A stretch of 64,000 bases of DNA from Ascarosepion bandense (lineage: Eukaryota > Mollusca > Cephalopoda > Sepiida > Sepiidae). The position numbers and the translations under genes are program-made. This document shows, piece by piece, positions 10,076 to 20,214 of the stretch. The notes beneath the pieces are model-generated. The model searched no databases and was not told where the DNA came from. It saw only the letters and a list, made by a program, of their open reading frames with translations. The stretch covers positions 728,001-792,000 of the forward strand of contig JBBBDQ010001942.1 in the NCBI GenBank assembly GCA_037127315.1. Reading direction: 5' to 3'. The first letter of the stretch is position 1, and each line of letters begins with the position of its first letter.

Positions 10076-10290
10076 TATTTTTATACTAACCAAGTTTTTT
10101 TTAATTTTGTTTATTTTCTCATATTTGGGACCTTAACATGTGCTGCCACCTTGGGTCAGGATGGACCCAAAAAATTATAGGCATTAAGAGGTAGTTCCAT
10201 GCTCCTCAGAACCTTCAATCTCCCAATACGAGGCCTTGCTGCCAGGTGTAGTTTATTGTCATACCTAGGAGTTCAGACATATGCAAATTT
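10076..10290 (+). repeat. Right flank of minisatellite-bearing element, copy 1
   Basis: Shares with 63621-63820, in order, the TCTATTTTTATA-like edge, GGTCAGGATGGACC or its variant, a run ending in AGCAATTAAGAGGTGGTTCCATGCT, CTCAGAACCT, CCTTGCTGCCA and GTTTATTGTCATACC. The shared flank shows that the minisatellite is part of a mobile or duplicated element. Confidence 0.65.
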
Positions 10291-10429
10291 ATGAAAGATT
10301 ATTCCAGATTCAATTTAAGCAGAGAAAATGTCTAAGAAATAAATGCAAAAAAAGTAAGTAATAAAGTAAAATACCTCAAAATAAGTCATTATTGAGTCAT
10401 ATTAGTAATGAAACTTGTTAATACTAATT

Positions 10430-11280
10430 ACCATTGCATCTTGGCTTTGTTGCCCTGCTTGTGGTGATATGAAAAAAAACCTTTCATTTTAATTTTTCGT
10501 TACTTTACATCCAGATGTGAGCAACTTTTGATCCAAATGTTAGCAACTTTTGATCCAGATGTGAGCAACAAGGAACTTCTGAAAAAATAACAACTAAAAG
10601 GACATATCAGGAAGAGACAGTTGAAATTTCTGGAGCAGATAATGAGAAAAGGGGGCTTGGAAAATTTGATACTTGCAGGACAGATTGAGGGTGTAGGCGA
10701 ACAACAGGGGAACATTGCATCTTGGCTTTATTGCCCTGCTTGTGGTGATATGAAAAAAAAACCTTTCATTTTAATTTTTCGTTACTTTACATCCAGATGT
10801 GAGCAACTTTTGATCCAGATGTTAGCAACTTTACATCCAGATGTTAGCAACTTTTGATCCAGATGTTAGCAACAAGGAACTTCTGAAGAAAATAACAACT
10901 AAAAGGACACATCAGGAAGAGACAGTTGAAATTTCTGGAGCACATAATGAGAAAAGGGGGCTTGGAAAATTTGATACTCACAGGACAGATTGAGGGTGTA
11001 GGCGAACAACAGAGGAACATTGCATCTTGGCTTTGTTGCCCTGCTTGTGGTGATATGAAGAAAAAAACTTTCATTTTAATTTTTCATTACTTTACATCCA
11101 GATGTTAGCAACTTTTGATCCAGATGTGAGCAACAAGGAACTTCTGAAGAAAATAACAACTAAAAGGACACATCAGGAAGAGACAGTTGAAATTTCTGGA
11201 GCACATAATGAGAAAAGGGGGCTTGGAAAATTTGATACATACAGGGCAGATTGAGGGTGTAGGGGAACAACAGTTGTCTT
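10430..11280 (+). repeat. Three tandem 260-305 bp units containing a LINE-R fragment
   Basis: Units begin near 10432, 10713 and 11019 at TTGCATCTTGGCTTTGTTGC. Each holds a run of 21-bp subrepeats (TTTGATCCAGATGTGAGCAA and variants, differing in number between units) followed by a LINE-R C-terminal piece that reads RQLKFLEHIMRKGGLENLI and TGQIEGVGEQQ. The units differ by few substitutions, so the amplification is fairly recent. Confidence 0.8.
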
Positions 11281-11700
11281 CCCTTTTGAGGGACTCTTCT
11301 TTATCTGAGGGTCAGTTCCTTTCTTGTCTTGATGGGTATAGCCACGAGGAGCCCTGTTTTTGTTATATTAAAGGTCTATTTGTTATTGCCATGTAACTTG
11401 TCCTTCTTTTTATTGCACATGCTACAGCATCAGTATTATATATACACAAATGTTTATATTAGTATTGTGCAACTAGAAATATTGCCAGTTCGCAAAAGTG
11501 CACACATGTTTTTGTGCGGGAAATGGATAGGGTCACAAGGTTTAGGAGAGATAGTAAAAAAACAATGTTCATTAAGAGCTGCAAAGGACAGGACATTGTG
11601 GAGAGGCATGATCACCAACATTCTGGACAGACAGAAGAAGAAAAAGCATCAACTTAAAAAACATCCTTTACTACAAGTCTTTTTAAACAAGCAATAACTT
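11281..11700 (+). repeat. LINE-R 3' end fragment and unclassified sequence
   Basis: The stretch 11500-11660 matches the extreme C-terminus of LINE-R (in other copies LRATKDRETWRAMI...), here GCTGCAAAGGACAGGACATT through ATTCTGGACAGACAGAAG. The remainder up to 11500 has no recognised content. The 122-residue frame covering this region is a mixture and not a gene. Confidence 0.5.
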
Positions 11701-12360
11701 ATTCGAATTTCCTAAATATAATGTACAGTATACGTTTTCTGATGATGGGCGCCTATCTCTAATAATATTAACCTACTGGGTGTAGTCTACTGTTTGTTTA
11801 GGGTGTGTTAAAAAAAAAAAAGGTTGGTTTGGAGCATTAAAATAGTAAAAAGAAAACAATGTAAATTTATCTGCTGTTAGATTAAAGAACATTTAAAGTT
11901 ATCTCCCTTCCATTTGTCCATTTTTGAGGGTTCGCTTGCAATTCTCTATTTATTCAGTATACACACGACTAGAATCATTACAATTAAGCAGTGAATTCTA
12001 CCCTCACTATTTGCTCCATACTTTCAGCCTTGTGCCACATCTAAGCTGCTCTTAGAAAATCACCATCACCATTTATTCAGATTTTAATTACAAACGAATA
12101 TAGTTCAATCAAATTTTAACTACAACAATACTTCTTTTAAATGGTATTAAATAAATTGTTGTTGTTCAACTTTTAAAGTCTGTAATATTTAACTATCAAT
12201 AGCTGCTTGTCTAGGAATGACAAATGTTTCTTTATAAGGAAAATATTACCATTAGTATAAATGACCTATTATTAACATTCTTAATTTTATAGCTTGTAAT
12301 ATATGCCTATGATATAAACCACTTATGATTGAAATTCAAATTCTATAGCTATTCAATATT
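11701..12360. other. No recognisable feature
   Basis: About 660 bases of AT-rich sequence. I see no coding signal, SINE or LINE landmark. Confidence 0.4.
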
Positions 12361-12361
12361 C

Positions 12362-12516
12362 AGTAGAATTGTCGTCTGCATTTGGCTAACCTGACTGTGA
12401 ATGGGTGGGACCCAAAAACCTGAGCATATGAAAGTGAGTTTTATTTTGTTTTTGATTTTCAGAATAGACAATAAGAATAATAAACTTTATATTGTTTATT
12501 GAAAAGGTTGGCAAAA
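12362..12516 (-). repeat. Duplicated junction: LINE-J truncation point plus flank, copy 1
   Basis: The segment from GTAGAATTGTCGTCTGCATT to GAAAAGGTTGGCAAAACAA is nearly identical to 14567-14725. The first 50 bases are LINE-J C-terminal sequence on the minus strand. The rest is non-LINE flank, so both copies share one and the same 5'-truncation junction. Confidence 0.75.
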
Positions 12517-12589
12517 CAAGCATTAAGCTTTTATAGCTTCTAACATATATTTTAATTAAATTTTCATAGAGTATTAATAACTTATTATT

Positions 12590-12885
12590 ATTGTTCAATT
12601 TTTAAATCCAACTATAAAAACCTATTATTTTAATTCAACTTCAAACAAAGAACTTTACAAAATATTGGACACCACATCGCTTCAGGATATTCAACACTAG
12701 CAACAACTAAAATGGATAGCACATGTAACTTGAAGGGAGTGTAATGACATAATCAAGATTTTGATGTTTCACACTACTTCAAATAAAAGGTTAGGAAGGA
12801 AACCCACATCGATACTGGAAAGAGTGATAACAGTTAAATTTTAACCAACAACAATACTGGACATATCAAATAAGATTCATAATGA
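12590..12885. other. No recognisable feature
   Basis: AT-rich spacer without recognised content. Confidence 0.35.
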
Positions 12886-13185
12886 GCTTGGAAAAATGGA
12901 TGGCAGAACAGGGTTTAGGAAATATAGTATAAAAATAAAATTTATTTAGAGCTACAAAGAACATTGCAGAGAGCCTTGTTCCTCTACATCTTGAAGAGAC
13001 AGGACAAATTAGAGAAGAAGAACAACAAACTTGGATAAATTAATAGTGGAACATGATTTAGGAATGATAACAAAAATAAGAAAAATTATTAAGACCTACA
13101 AGGGACAGGAAATTGTGGAGAGCCATAATCGTCAGTGTCCTGAAAAGACACAGCTTCTAGAAGCAGAAGAAGAATGAGCCTGAGT
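12886..13185 (+). repeat. LINE-R 3' end, two tandem partial copies
   Basis: Two successive versions of the LINE-R C-terminus: GGATGGCAGAACAGGGTTTA...AGAGAAGAAG near 12897-13020, then a second reading AATAGTGGAACATGATTTAG...AGAAGCAGAAGAAGAATGAG to about 13180. The same tandem arrangement occurs at 18040-18320. Confidence 0.6.
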
Positions 13186-13625
13186 AATGTCAAATATTTC
13201 TTTATAAGGTAACAGCTAATATTACTATTAATATTACTATTAATTACCATAATTACCATAATTATAATTATAATTACCATAGTTAATAATATTCAACTAT
13301 GAATAACCTATTATCACTATTACATTTTCATAGCTTCTAACATTAAAATATCCACAAAAAATGGACCTTTGTGCCTGCAAAAAATGTAGATGTTTTTTTT
13401 TGGTTGACTTGAAGAGATGGTTAATGATTATTTGATTTGGCCTTGTGTCATACATAACCAAACTCCCTACAGCTTACAAGTTTCATGCAGAATTATCATC
13501 AGGTTTTCATTAGAAGATTGATTGTAGGCAGGTTGGTTGGAATGTGTGGAATACTGTGGAATAGTGTAAGAATAAAAATACGCATTTTGAATGTTAAAAT
13601 AGAAATTTATTAAAAGGAAAGAATA
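13186..13625. other. Low-complexity ATT/ATA stretch and unclassified sequence
   Basis: An ATTACTATTA/ATAATTATA run lies near 13215-13300. No other feature was recognised, apart from weak similarity of 13460-14160 as a whole to the 1-kb dispersed repeat. Confidence 0.35.
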
Positions 13626-13853
13626 ACAAGAATTCGTGGAAATTAACATTCAATTAGAAAGTTGAGGGTATCAAGAGTTGTAGAAAATGTTCATAGTAGT
13701 AATTTGTTGGAAAAAGTTTATGCATATGTATGTATGTATGTATTAACATTTGTTTGGAAGGAATGTCTTTGAAAAGAGAAGAAGAAGTAAAAGAAATCAG
13801 CACATGAGAAAGAAGGAGAAAGAGGATGATGTGCGACGCAGCCTTTTATGTTA
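13626..13853 (+). repeat. Inverted duplication, left arm (228 bp)
   Basis: Reverse complement of 14813-15040, nearly identical over 228 bp, from ACAAGAATTCGTGG to CCTTTTATGTTA. It includes a (GTAT)n run and an AGAAGAAGTAAAAG stretch. No coding content. Confidence 0.85.
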
Positions 13854-14160
13854 GGTTTGACTTGAAATTTCTGCCTTGTCACATTTTAGCATGTCATCTC
13901 TGCTGCTTCCATCTTTGATTCTGACTGACTGAAGTCCTTTATAATAATTTTGATTTTTCACACTTGATCGCAAAGACTTTATGGTTTGTAATTTGCTTCC
14001 ATTGGTCAGAATATCAATCTAATATCTCTTTTCGAAATCTGGTTTTGACTTTTTCTTTAAGCACATGGTCAATCCTTTTCTATTTGGGAAAAACCAGGAT
14101 TTCACATGTCATTGTGAATTTTTGTAAAAGTGAAGAAGAGAGTTGATTTTAATTCTTAAT
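13854..14160 (+). repeat. Fragment related to the 1-kb dispersed repeat
   Basis: The block GTCACATTTTAGCATGTCAT followed by CTGCTTCCATCTTTGATTCTG and a CAATCC-rich part parallels 2783-2960 in copy 1 of the 1-kb repeat. Divergent, low-confidence homology. Confidence 0.4.
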
Positions 14161-14236
14161 TTCCTCTCCCACAGACACCTATACTATTTTTCAATTACCT
14201 TTACTCCTCGGCAATGTTTATTGTTTTAAAAAGTAA

Positions 14237-14610
14237 TTTTTTTTTTAATCATTTCACCCCGAGCAAGGCGGAAATGCCACTGATGTGCAGGGAGCTACAT
14301 AAATGTAAAAAGATTAATTAGAAAAGAGTGAGGAGTACAAACTAGTTAGAAAGGAACAATAGAAAGCTGAGAAAGCAGGTGCAATGACAGATACATAGGT
14401 GGAGAGAAAGGGAAGGATATACGGGGGTGGAGAGAGAGCTTGAGTCCAGTGGTTAGTAGATGAGTATTGACTTTGCGTTTAGATTTCTGGAGGTTGTAGC
14501 CGTCAGGAAAGCAAGAATACGGGAGCGAGTTCCACAGGCGGGAAGTGTGAGAGAAGAAGCTGCAGGAGTAGAATTGTCGTCTGCATTTGGCTAACCTGAC
14601 TGTGAATGGG
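14237..14610 (-). repeat. LINE-J 3' end, 5'-truncated copy
   Basis: On the minus strand this holds the C-terminal coding end (FCSCSFFSHTSRLWNSLPYS-like) and the 3' UTR ending GCTCGGGGTGAAATGATTAA with an A tail. The 5' truncation falls in the GTGGGACCC motif near 14614 and is shared with 12362-12516. Confidence 0.8.
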
Positions 14611-14725
14611 TGGGACCCAAAAACCTGAGCATATGAAAGTGAGTTTTATTTTGTTTTTGATTTTCAGAATAGACAATAAAAATAATAAACTTTATATTGT
14701 TTATTGAAAAAGTTGGCAAAACAAT
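14567..14725 (-). repeat. Duplicated junction: LINE-J truncation point plus flank, copy 2
   Basis: Near-identical to 12362-12516, including the LINE-to-flank junction. It overlaps the 5' end of the LINE-J copy. Confidence 0.75.
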
Positions 14726-14739
14726 TGTCAGTTGAGGTA

Positions 14740-15215
14740 AACTTTATAAAATGGTAAATAATGAGAACTTTCTTAATGTGGTTCACAAATTGTTTTTATA
14801 TTTATTTCTTTATAACATAAAAGGCTGCATCGCACATCATCCTCTTTCTCCTTCTTTCTCATGTGCTGATTTCTTTTACTTCTTCTTCTCTTTTCAAAGA
14901 CATTCCTACCAAACAAATGTTAATACATACATACATACATATGCATAAACTTTTTCCAACAAATTACTACTACAAACATTTTCTACAACTCTTGATACCC
15001 TCAACTTTCGAATTGAATGTTAATTTCCACGAATTCTTGTAAATTTATATTTATTTCTTTATAAATTGGTAAATAATGAGAACTTTCTTAATGTGGTTCA
15101 CAAATTGTTTTTATATTTATTTCTTTATAAAATGGTAAATAATGAGAACTTTCTTAATGTGGTTCACAAATTGTTTTTATATTTATTTCTTTATAAATTG
15201 GTAAATGATAAAAAT
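14740..15215 (+). repeat. 66-bp tandem repeat, three units, interrupted by the right inverted arm
   Basis: The unit reads AATGGTAAATAATGAGAACT...ATATTTATTTCTTTATAA and occurs near 14749, 15067 and 15133. The inverted-duplication arm at 14813-15040 lies between the first and second units. Confidence 0.75.
14813..15040 (-). repeat. Inverted duplication, right arm (228 bp)
   Basis: Reverse complement of 13626-13853 with very few differences. The arms are separated by about 960 bp that include the LINE-J insertion at 14237-14610. Confidence 0.85.
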
Positions 15216-15239
15216 TACACTGCACTAATTTTAATACAA

Positions 15240-15890
15240 TTCTTTTAGTTTTTCTTCTTCTTCTTCTTTTTCTTCTTCTTCTATGTGCCCTGTCCCTTCA
15301 GGACGTAGATGATCATGGCTTTTCAAGTTTCCCTATCCCTGGTGGCTCTGAGCACACCTTCTTCTATTACACCATGCAATCCTCGTTCTGTCATCCACCT
15401 GATTAGGTCCTTCAAATATGTTATCCGTTGCTTTCCCTTGTCTCTTTTCCCCTCTATCTGGCCTGTTAGTATCAGATTCCCCAAGCCCTCCTTCCTCATT
15501 GCGTGTCCCAGGAACTTCAGCTGCCTCTTCCTGATGCCCAGTATTAATTTCTTTTTTATTTTCATCATTTCCAAGACCTCATCATTGCTCACATGCTCGA
15601 TCCATGAGATTCGCAGCATCCTTCTGTAGAACCACATTTCAGTTGTTTCAAGTTTTTCCTTCATCTTTGATGGTATTGTCCAGCATTCACTGCCATATTG
15701 AAGGATAGACATCATGTAGCAATCCTGTACTCTCTTCCTAGTTTTTAGTGAAATTGTCCTGTTTCTTAATATCTTACTCAACTTCTGGAATGCTTCCTTC
15801 ACTAATTTGCCTTCGAATCTTTGTGTCGCACTTTCCATCTTCTGTTATAATGCTTCCCAGGTATTTAAATTTTAGAATGCCGTAAATATA
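15240..15890 (-). pseudogene. LINE-R C-terminal region (RTE-like)
   Basis: The minus strand encodes 171 open residues: EAFQKLSKILRNRTISLKTR, YMMSILQYGSECWTI, TTEMWFYRRMLRISWIEHVS, RKRQLKFLGHAMRKEGL and GKQRITYLKDLIRWM. This is the region after the reverse transcriptase palm in RTE-like LINEs. Upstream sequence (15838-15890) continues in another frame toward KYLGSVIT. The reverse transcriptase itself is absent, so the copy is 5'-truncated. Its 3' end is a CTTCTTCTTTTTC run on the plus strand. Confidence 0.8.
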
Positions 15891-15896
15891 CAATTA

Positions 15897-16172
15897 TTTT
15901 TTTTTTAATCATCTCACCCCAAGCAAGGCATTCCACTGCCACTATTGCGCATGGGGCTACATAGGGGAAGGTAAAGAGAAGGAGTGGTTAGACATAGGGA
16001 ATGTCAGGAGGAAGGTGACAGATGAGTAAGGATACCAAGGATGAGGGTTGGGCAGATGGGAAGAGTGTTTGATAGAATGGGAGCAGGTTAGTGTGTTAGG
16101 AGGTGTCTATTTACCTAACATTTAAACTCCTGGAGATTGTAGCCATCGGGGAAGCAATCGTTTGGAAGAGAA
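15897..16172 (-). repeat. LINE-J 3' end, 5'-truncated copy
   Basis: A-tail as T-run at 15897, then ATCATCTCACCCCAAGCAAG, the ATTGCGCATGGGGCTACATA block and the C-terminal LQEFKC-like coding end. It abuts, at 16173, a 40-bp repeat of LINE-R sequence (CGCCTCTTCCTGATGCCCAG) also found at 15512-15552. Confidence 0.75.
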
Positions 16173-16214
16173 TTTCACAGTCGCCTCTTCCTGATGCCCA
16201 GTATTAATTTCTTT

Positions 16215-16599
16215 TATTAAAGTAGTAAATAAACAATCTAATAAATAAACAGTGTTTAGTAGTTTTATTGTAAATTCTCAAGAACAAAAAATAAATGTAT
16301 AAATTGACTTTTGTCATTTGTTTAGGCTTTACTACAATTCTAAACATCACTTTTTAAAACAATAAGCATCACCAAGGAAGTGAAAGTTGTCACAATAATA
16401 CCAATGTCATGGAAAAAAAAAACATTCTTTTGCCACTCCATCTTTTTTATGAGCACAAAGGTCCAAGTTTTCTGAAATATAAATAATTATTTCTGTTCAA
16501 TTTTTATGAATCTCAACATGATGAAAAGGAGACAACATTGAATGAGTAATATATTTTGTACAATATTAAAACTCAATTGAAAGTATTTGTCTATACTTC
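16215..16599. other. No recognisable feature
   Basis: AT-rich spacer without recognised content. Confidence 0.35.
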
Positions 16600-16930
16600 T
16601 GAGATGACACAGTATTTACATTGTTCGGACTATTGTCCTCATTGTCATTATTATAATGTTTCGGTCGTTGTACACTCTGGCCTTCTTTAAGTGATAGGAA
16701 TTTTGAATTTATTACAATGATATATCATTGAATTGATTACAATGATATTTTGAATTTAATACAATTATATCATTCTCGTTCAACGTGCAAAGTCCTGAGT
16801 TACCTCCCTTTAACTTAACTAAGTTATTTGTTCACCACTGCTGTAGCCTGGTATTGAACTTACAACTCTTTTGGTCAAGTCATTGGAACTAACCAACGTC
16901 TATATCCACTGGGCCATCAAAGACACAACC
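16600..16930 (-). repeat. SINE B (tRNA-derived), nearly complete, minus strand
   Basis: Read in reverse: tRNA-like head (TGGCCCAGTGGATATAGACG and GTAAGTTCAATACCAGGCTA), CAGCAGTGGTGAACAA, a body with duplicated ATATCATTGTAAT, then the CTTAAAGAAGGCCAGAGTGT and CGACCGAAACATTATAA motif pair and the GAGGACAATAGTCCGAACAA tail. Confidence 0.8.
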
Positions 16931-16969
16931 TATGAACTTCTGGGACTTATAAATCTCAGTAATCATTTT

Positions 16970-17380
16970 TACCAGAACTCATATTGCAATTTATGATGCT
17001 AACAATTTTTTCTAGCATTTTTTACCAGAGCTCATATTGCAATTTATGATGCTAACAATTTTCTCTAGCATTTTATACCAGAGCTCATATTACAATTTAT
17101 GATGCTAACAATTTTTTCTAGCATTTTTTACCAGAGCTCATATTGCAATTTATGATGCTAACAATTTTCTCTAGCATTTTTTAACCAGAGCACATACTGC
17201 AATTTTCTCTAGCATTTTTTACCAGAGCTCATATTGCAATTTATGATGCGAACAATTTTCTCTAGCATTTTATACCAGAGCTCATATTGCAATTTATGAT
17301 GCTAACAATTTTCTCTAGCATTTTTTACCAGAGCTCATATTGCAATCTTTGAAGCTAATGATTTTCTCAAGCCTTTCGTA
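16970..17380 (+). repeat. 53-bp satellite array, eight units
   Basis: ACCAG-starting units begin near 16970, 17024, 17077, 17130, 17184, 17221, 17274 and 17327. Spacing is 53-54 bp except one unit shortened to 37 bp. The unit contains GAGCTCATATTGCAATTTAT, GATGCTAACAATTTT and CTCTAGCATTTT. Divergence is low except in the short unit and the last one. Confidence 0.9.
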
Positions 17381-17529
17381 TTACTGGTTCCCATATTGTA
17401 TTCATTTCTATGCTTGGTCAGCTTAGATTTTTGTGACCTAGCATATGTGCTGATTCCTTAAGTTTACATAGTTTCCAGTGGTGGAAATGTTGTAATAATA
17501 ACAATATCAATTATTTCAACTTCATTCCA

Positions 17530-17640
17530 TGGGTGGTGGGTATGAGAATGATATACCCCAGTGATTGTAATAAAGGGTCCAGTTTGAAATTTCTGAAGAA
17601 GGCTGGAGCATACAACTGCTGAAACATTGTCTAAATATTG
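17530..17640 (+). repeat. SINE B body and tail fragment
   Basis: AATGATATACCCCAGTGATT, ATAAAGGGTCCAGTTTGAAA, then TTCTGAAGAAGGCTGGAGCA and TGCTGAAACATTG. The tRNA-like head is missing. Confidence 0.65.
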
Positions 17641-17769
17641 TTCAATTAAAAGGGTTTATCTAAAAACTTTTTGTCTAAAATCATACATTATTTTGCCGAC
17701 AACCCAATAAATAAGTGTCATGTTTATCATATAGCCAGTTATTAGTTGCTAAACTGTTACATGAAATAT

Positions 17770-18320
17770 ATATTTCTACATGGCAGTGAATGCTGGAGAA
17801 TCTCTTCAAAGATAAAGGGACTTGAAGCAACAGAAATGTGATTTTACAGACGGATGCATGAGCAACAGTGAAATTTTTGAGAAAATCAAATTGAAAAGGA
17901 AACTTATGCTTAACTTCAGGAAGAGACAGTTGAAATTTCTAGGGCACATAATGAGGAAAGAGGGCTTGGAAAATTTGTTACCCAGAAGACAGATTGAAGA
18001 CAACAGGGACAGAGGAATGCAATGCATAACATACTTAGTGTGCTTGAGTGAATGGATGGTGGAACAAAGTTTAGGAGAAATAACAAAAATACAAAATTTA
18101 TTAAGAGCTACAAAGAACAAGAAATTGTGGAGAGCCATAATCGCCAGTGTCTTGAAAAGATACAGTATATAGAAGCAGAAGAAGAATGAGCTTGAGTAAA
18201 TAGATGATGGAACAAGATTTAGGAAATATAACAGAAATTCAAAATTTATTAAGAGCTACAAAGAATAGGAAATTGTGGAGAACAATGATTGTCTACATCC
18301 TAGCGGGACAAGGCACATAA
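17770..18320 (+). pseudogene. LINE-R C-terminal region with tandem 3' end
   Basis: Decayed LINE-R: TGGCAGTGAATGCTGGAGAA (C-W of the SECW motif), ATEM-like frame to RRMHEQQ, then FRKRQLKFLGHIMRKEGLEN. The extreme C-terminus (EWMVEQSLGEITK...LLRATKNKKLWR) is followed by a second copy of itself near 18195-18320. The 116-residue open part is a fragment. Confidence 0.75.
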
Positions 18321-18959
18321 AGGAGATGTGGTAAAAAATATATCTGTTTTTTCAATCATCAGAAGAGAAATGGTAAAGTATCCTTCTGGTTCAGTAAAGG
18401 AAAAGCATTTTAAAATAGGAAATATGCAAACTTTAGCTACAAGCAGAAGCATATTTTAAAAATAAATCTCAACGTAATTAGAAAATGTCTAAAACTTTCA
18501 TCGTCAACGTTGGAAATGTTCAAACCAAGTATTCTATTTTTGAGTAAACATAATGAATTCTATGCTTGAAGAATTCTTCTTTGCATGAGTTGCCCAAAAT
18601 AAGAACTGCTTCCTCCCAGATTTTGTCCACCTGCTGTCAAGTAGGTTGGAATAGAAGCTGAGTCTAATTTCCAGTCAATAAAACTCCATTAACAAAATGA
18701 ATTTGGTCTTTTACCAAATTTAAGACAGTGGTGGATGTTTGTTCATTCTTTTTTGTAGAAAAAAGAACAAGCAACCAGTTCTTCTATGTGTTGTGGCCAT
18801 TTAGAACATTGGTGATCATGGCTCTCCACGGCCGAAACATTGCGAGAAGAGCAACAGTTTTGCATCTAAATAAATTAAATTATCTTCTTAAAAAGTGTTC
18901 AATTAATATATTACATATATTCTTATGATAAACATTCTTCTATTTGCTATGTATCTTCA
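18321..18959. other. Unclassified, with a short LINE-R relic
   Basis: Mostly unrecognised. Near 18790-18825 the words GTTGTGGCCATTTAGAACAT and GTGATCATGGCTCTCCAC resemble a decayed reverse-strand LINE-R 3' end. Confidence 0.3.
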
Positions 18960-19060
18960 GGATATAAGCAATTATGGCAAAAGCGGAGGATAAACTTCTA
19001 CTCCTGTTCAAAAAACCTGGGAGGAGTGTGAACCAGACAGTAGGCAAACTTATCTCTTCC
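18960..19060 (+). repeat. Dispersed copy of a CTACTCCTGTTCAAAA repeat
   Basis: Contains GATAAACTTCTACTCCTGTT, GGAGGAGTGTGAACCAGA and TAGGCAAACTTATCT. The same order recurs in the tandem pair at 19571-19870. Confidence 0.6.
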
Positions 19061-19274
19061 TATTTAGTAAAAACAAAATGTAAATAAATATTAAATAAAA
19101 GTTCTTTTTAGGTTTTGAAGCTGATCCAAATAATCGCTTTCCAACTGTTCCCGTATCAGCCAACTCAAAAAATCCGCCCAGCATTCCAAAAACGAATGCG
19201 CTCCTCCTACCTTGCGCACTCACATGAATTCTCATAGCTCCTTGTGTAAAGAAAGTTAAATTGTTAAATAGCAT
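19050..19274 (-). CDS. Unrecognised 74-residue frame, possible exon or chance frame
   Basis: The peptide contains RIHVSAQGRRSAFVFGMLGG and ELADTGTVGKRLFGSAS and is compositionally more protein-like than other short frames here. The surrounding 19100-19450 is locally richer in G and C than the rest. I recognise no family. A TTTCTTTACACAAG acceptor-like sequence precedes GAGCTATGAG, but no second exon is identified. It could be an exon, a promoter-proximal relic or chance. Confidence 0.15.
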   Translation of the reverse strand: MLFNNLTFFTQGAMRIHVSAQGRRSAFVFGMLGGFFELADTGTVGKRLFGSASKPKKNFYLIFIYILFLLNRKR

Positions 19275-19570
19275 GAGTCACTCCTAAACAATCCGTACGC
19301 ATGGCTTTAGCTTTCTTCCTACCCACCTGTTGTTCAAGAAAATGGCTTCCTTTTATACAGCTTAGGGCTATGTAATCTGCATATGAGCAATGAGACTTTT
19401 CATTACTTCACGAGAACTAACCGACATAAAACAGCTGTGCACTGCCATGCTGGTTTTCTAATTGCAATTAACACAACGTGCACATGCTTGGACATTTCTA
19501 AGGTAGGTCATTTTTTCTCATGTCACTTCTTCTTCTGACATGTCCCTCTTTTAATTACAATAGAAAATGT

Positions 19571-19870
19571 TAAAAGTATAGAGTTGAAGTAGATTTAAGA
19601 CAGAACTGGAAACTGACTCCTAAGCAGGAAACAAGGGATAAACCTCTACTCCTGTTCAAAAGTCTGGAGAGGAGTATAAACTAGATGAAAAATGAAGTAC
19701 ACAATTAATAAATAAAATTTCAGGATTCATGAAAGTATAGAGTTGAAATAGATTTTATAAGGAACCAGAAATCCAATCCTAAACAGGAAACAAGGGAGAA
19801 AACTTTACTCCTTTTCAAAAGACTGGAGAGGAGTGTGAACTGGATGATAGGCAAACCTATCTACTTCTAT
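19571..19870 (+). repeat. Two tandem units of about 160 bp
   Basis: Both units read TAAAAGTATAGAGTTGAA or its variant, CAGGAAACAAGGGA, CTACTCCTGTTCAAAAGTCT and GGAGAGGAGTGTGAACTGGA. A related part occurs at 18960-19060. Confidence 0.7.
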
Positions 19871-20214
19871 TAAACAAATAAATTGCATGCAGTGAAATGT
19901 GCTAATCACACTGTCATCAATGATAATATTCCAAGACTTCAAAATTTTGATTATAGAAAGAAATTTCAAAAATAAAAAAACAAAAATTTTTCCCCATTTC
20001 TAAGCCATTTGCTTACATATATGGTCTTCTATAGCGAAAATAGCTGAAATACCTACAACGAAAATTACCTTGGGTCTTTTTAGTAGTGCAGCCTACCTTG
20101 TGATGGATCCTTGGCCCACTGCTCAAAAAAGGTTACCCATGCTAGCTCTAAGCAATATTTATCTTTTAACTATTTCAACTGGTACAATATGTGAATGTGC
20201 ATAGTGGTGTTGGT
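19871..20214. other. No recognisable feature
   Basis: AT-rich spacer without recognised content. Confidence 0.35.

Noticed and set aside
9808..10089. Repeated-motif protein (KCIVGHF units)
   Set aside because: It only reads through the minisatellite, whose units are a multiple of three for a short distance; frames on both strands are equally open.
13854..14820. Transposon with 228-bp terminal inverted repeats
   Set aside because: No target-site duplication or transposase was found, and the interior is a LINE-J copy and a duplicated junction; I report it as an inverted duplication instead.
15323..15838. Independent host gene of 171 residues
   Set aside because: The peptide is the C-terminal region of the LINE-R family, found in at least eight other places in the window.
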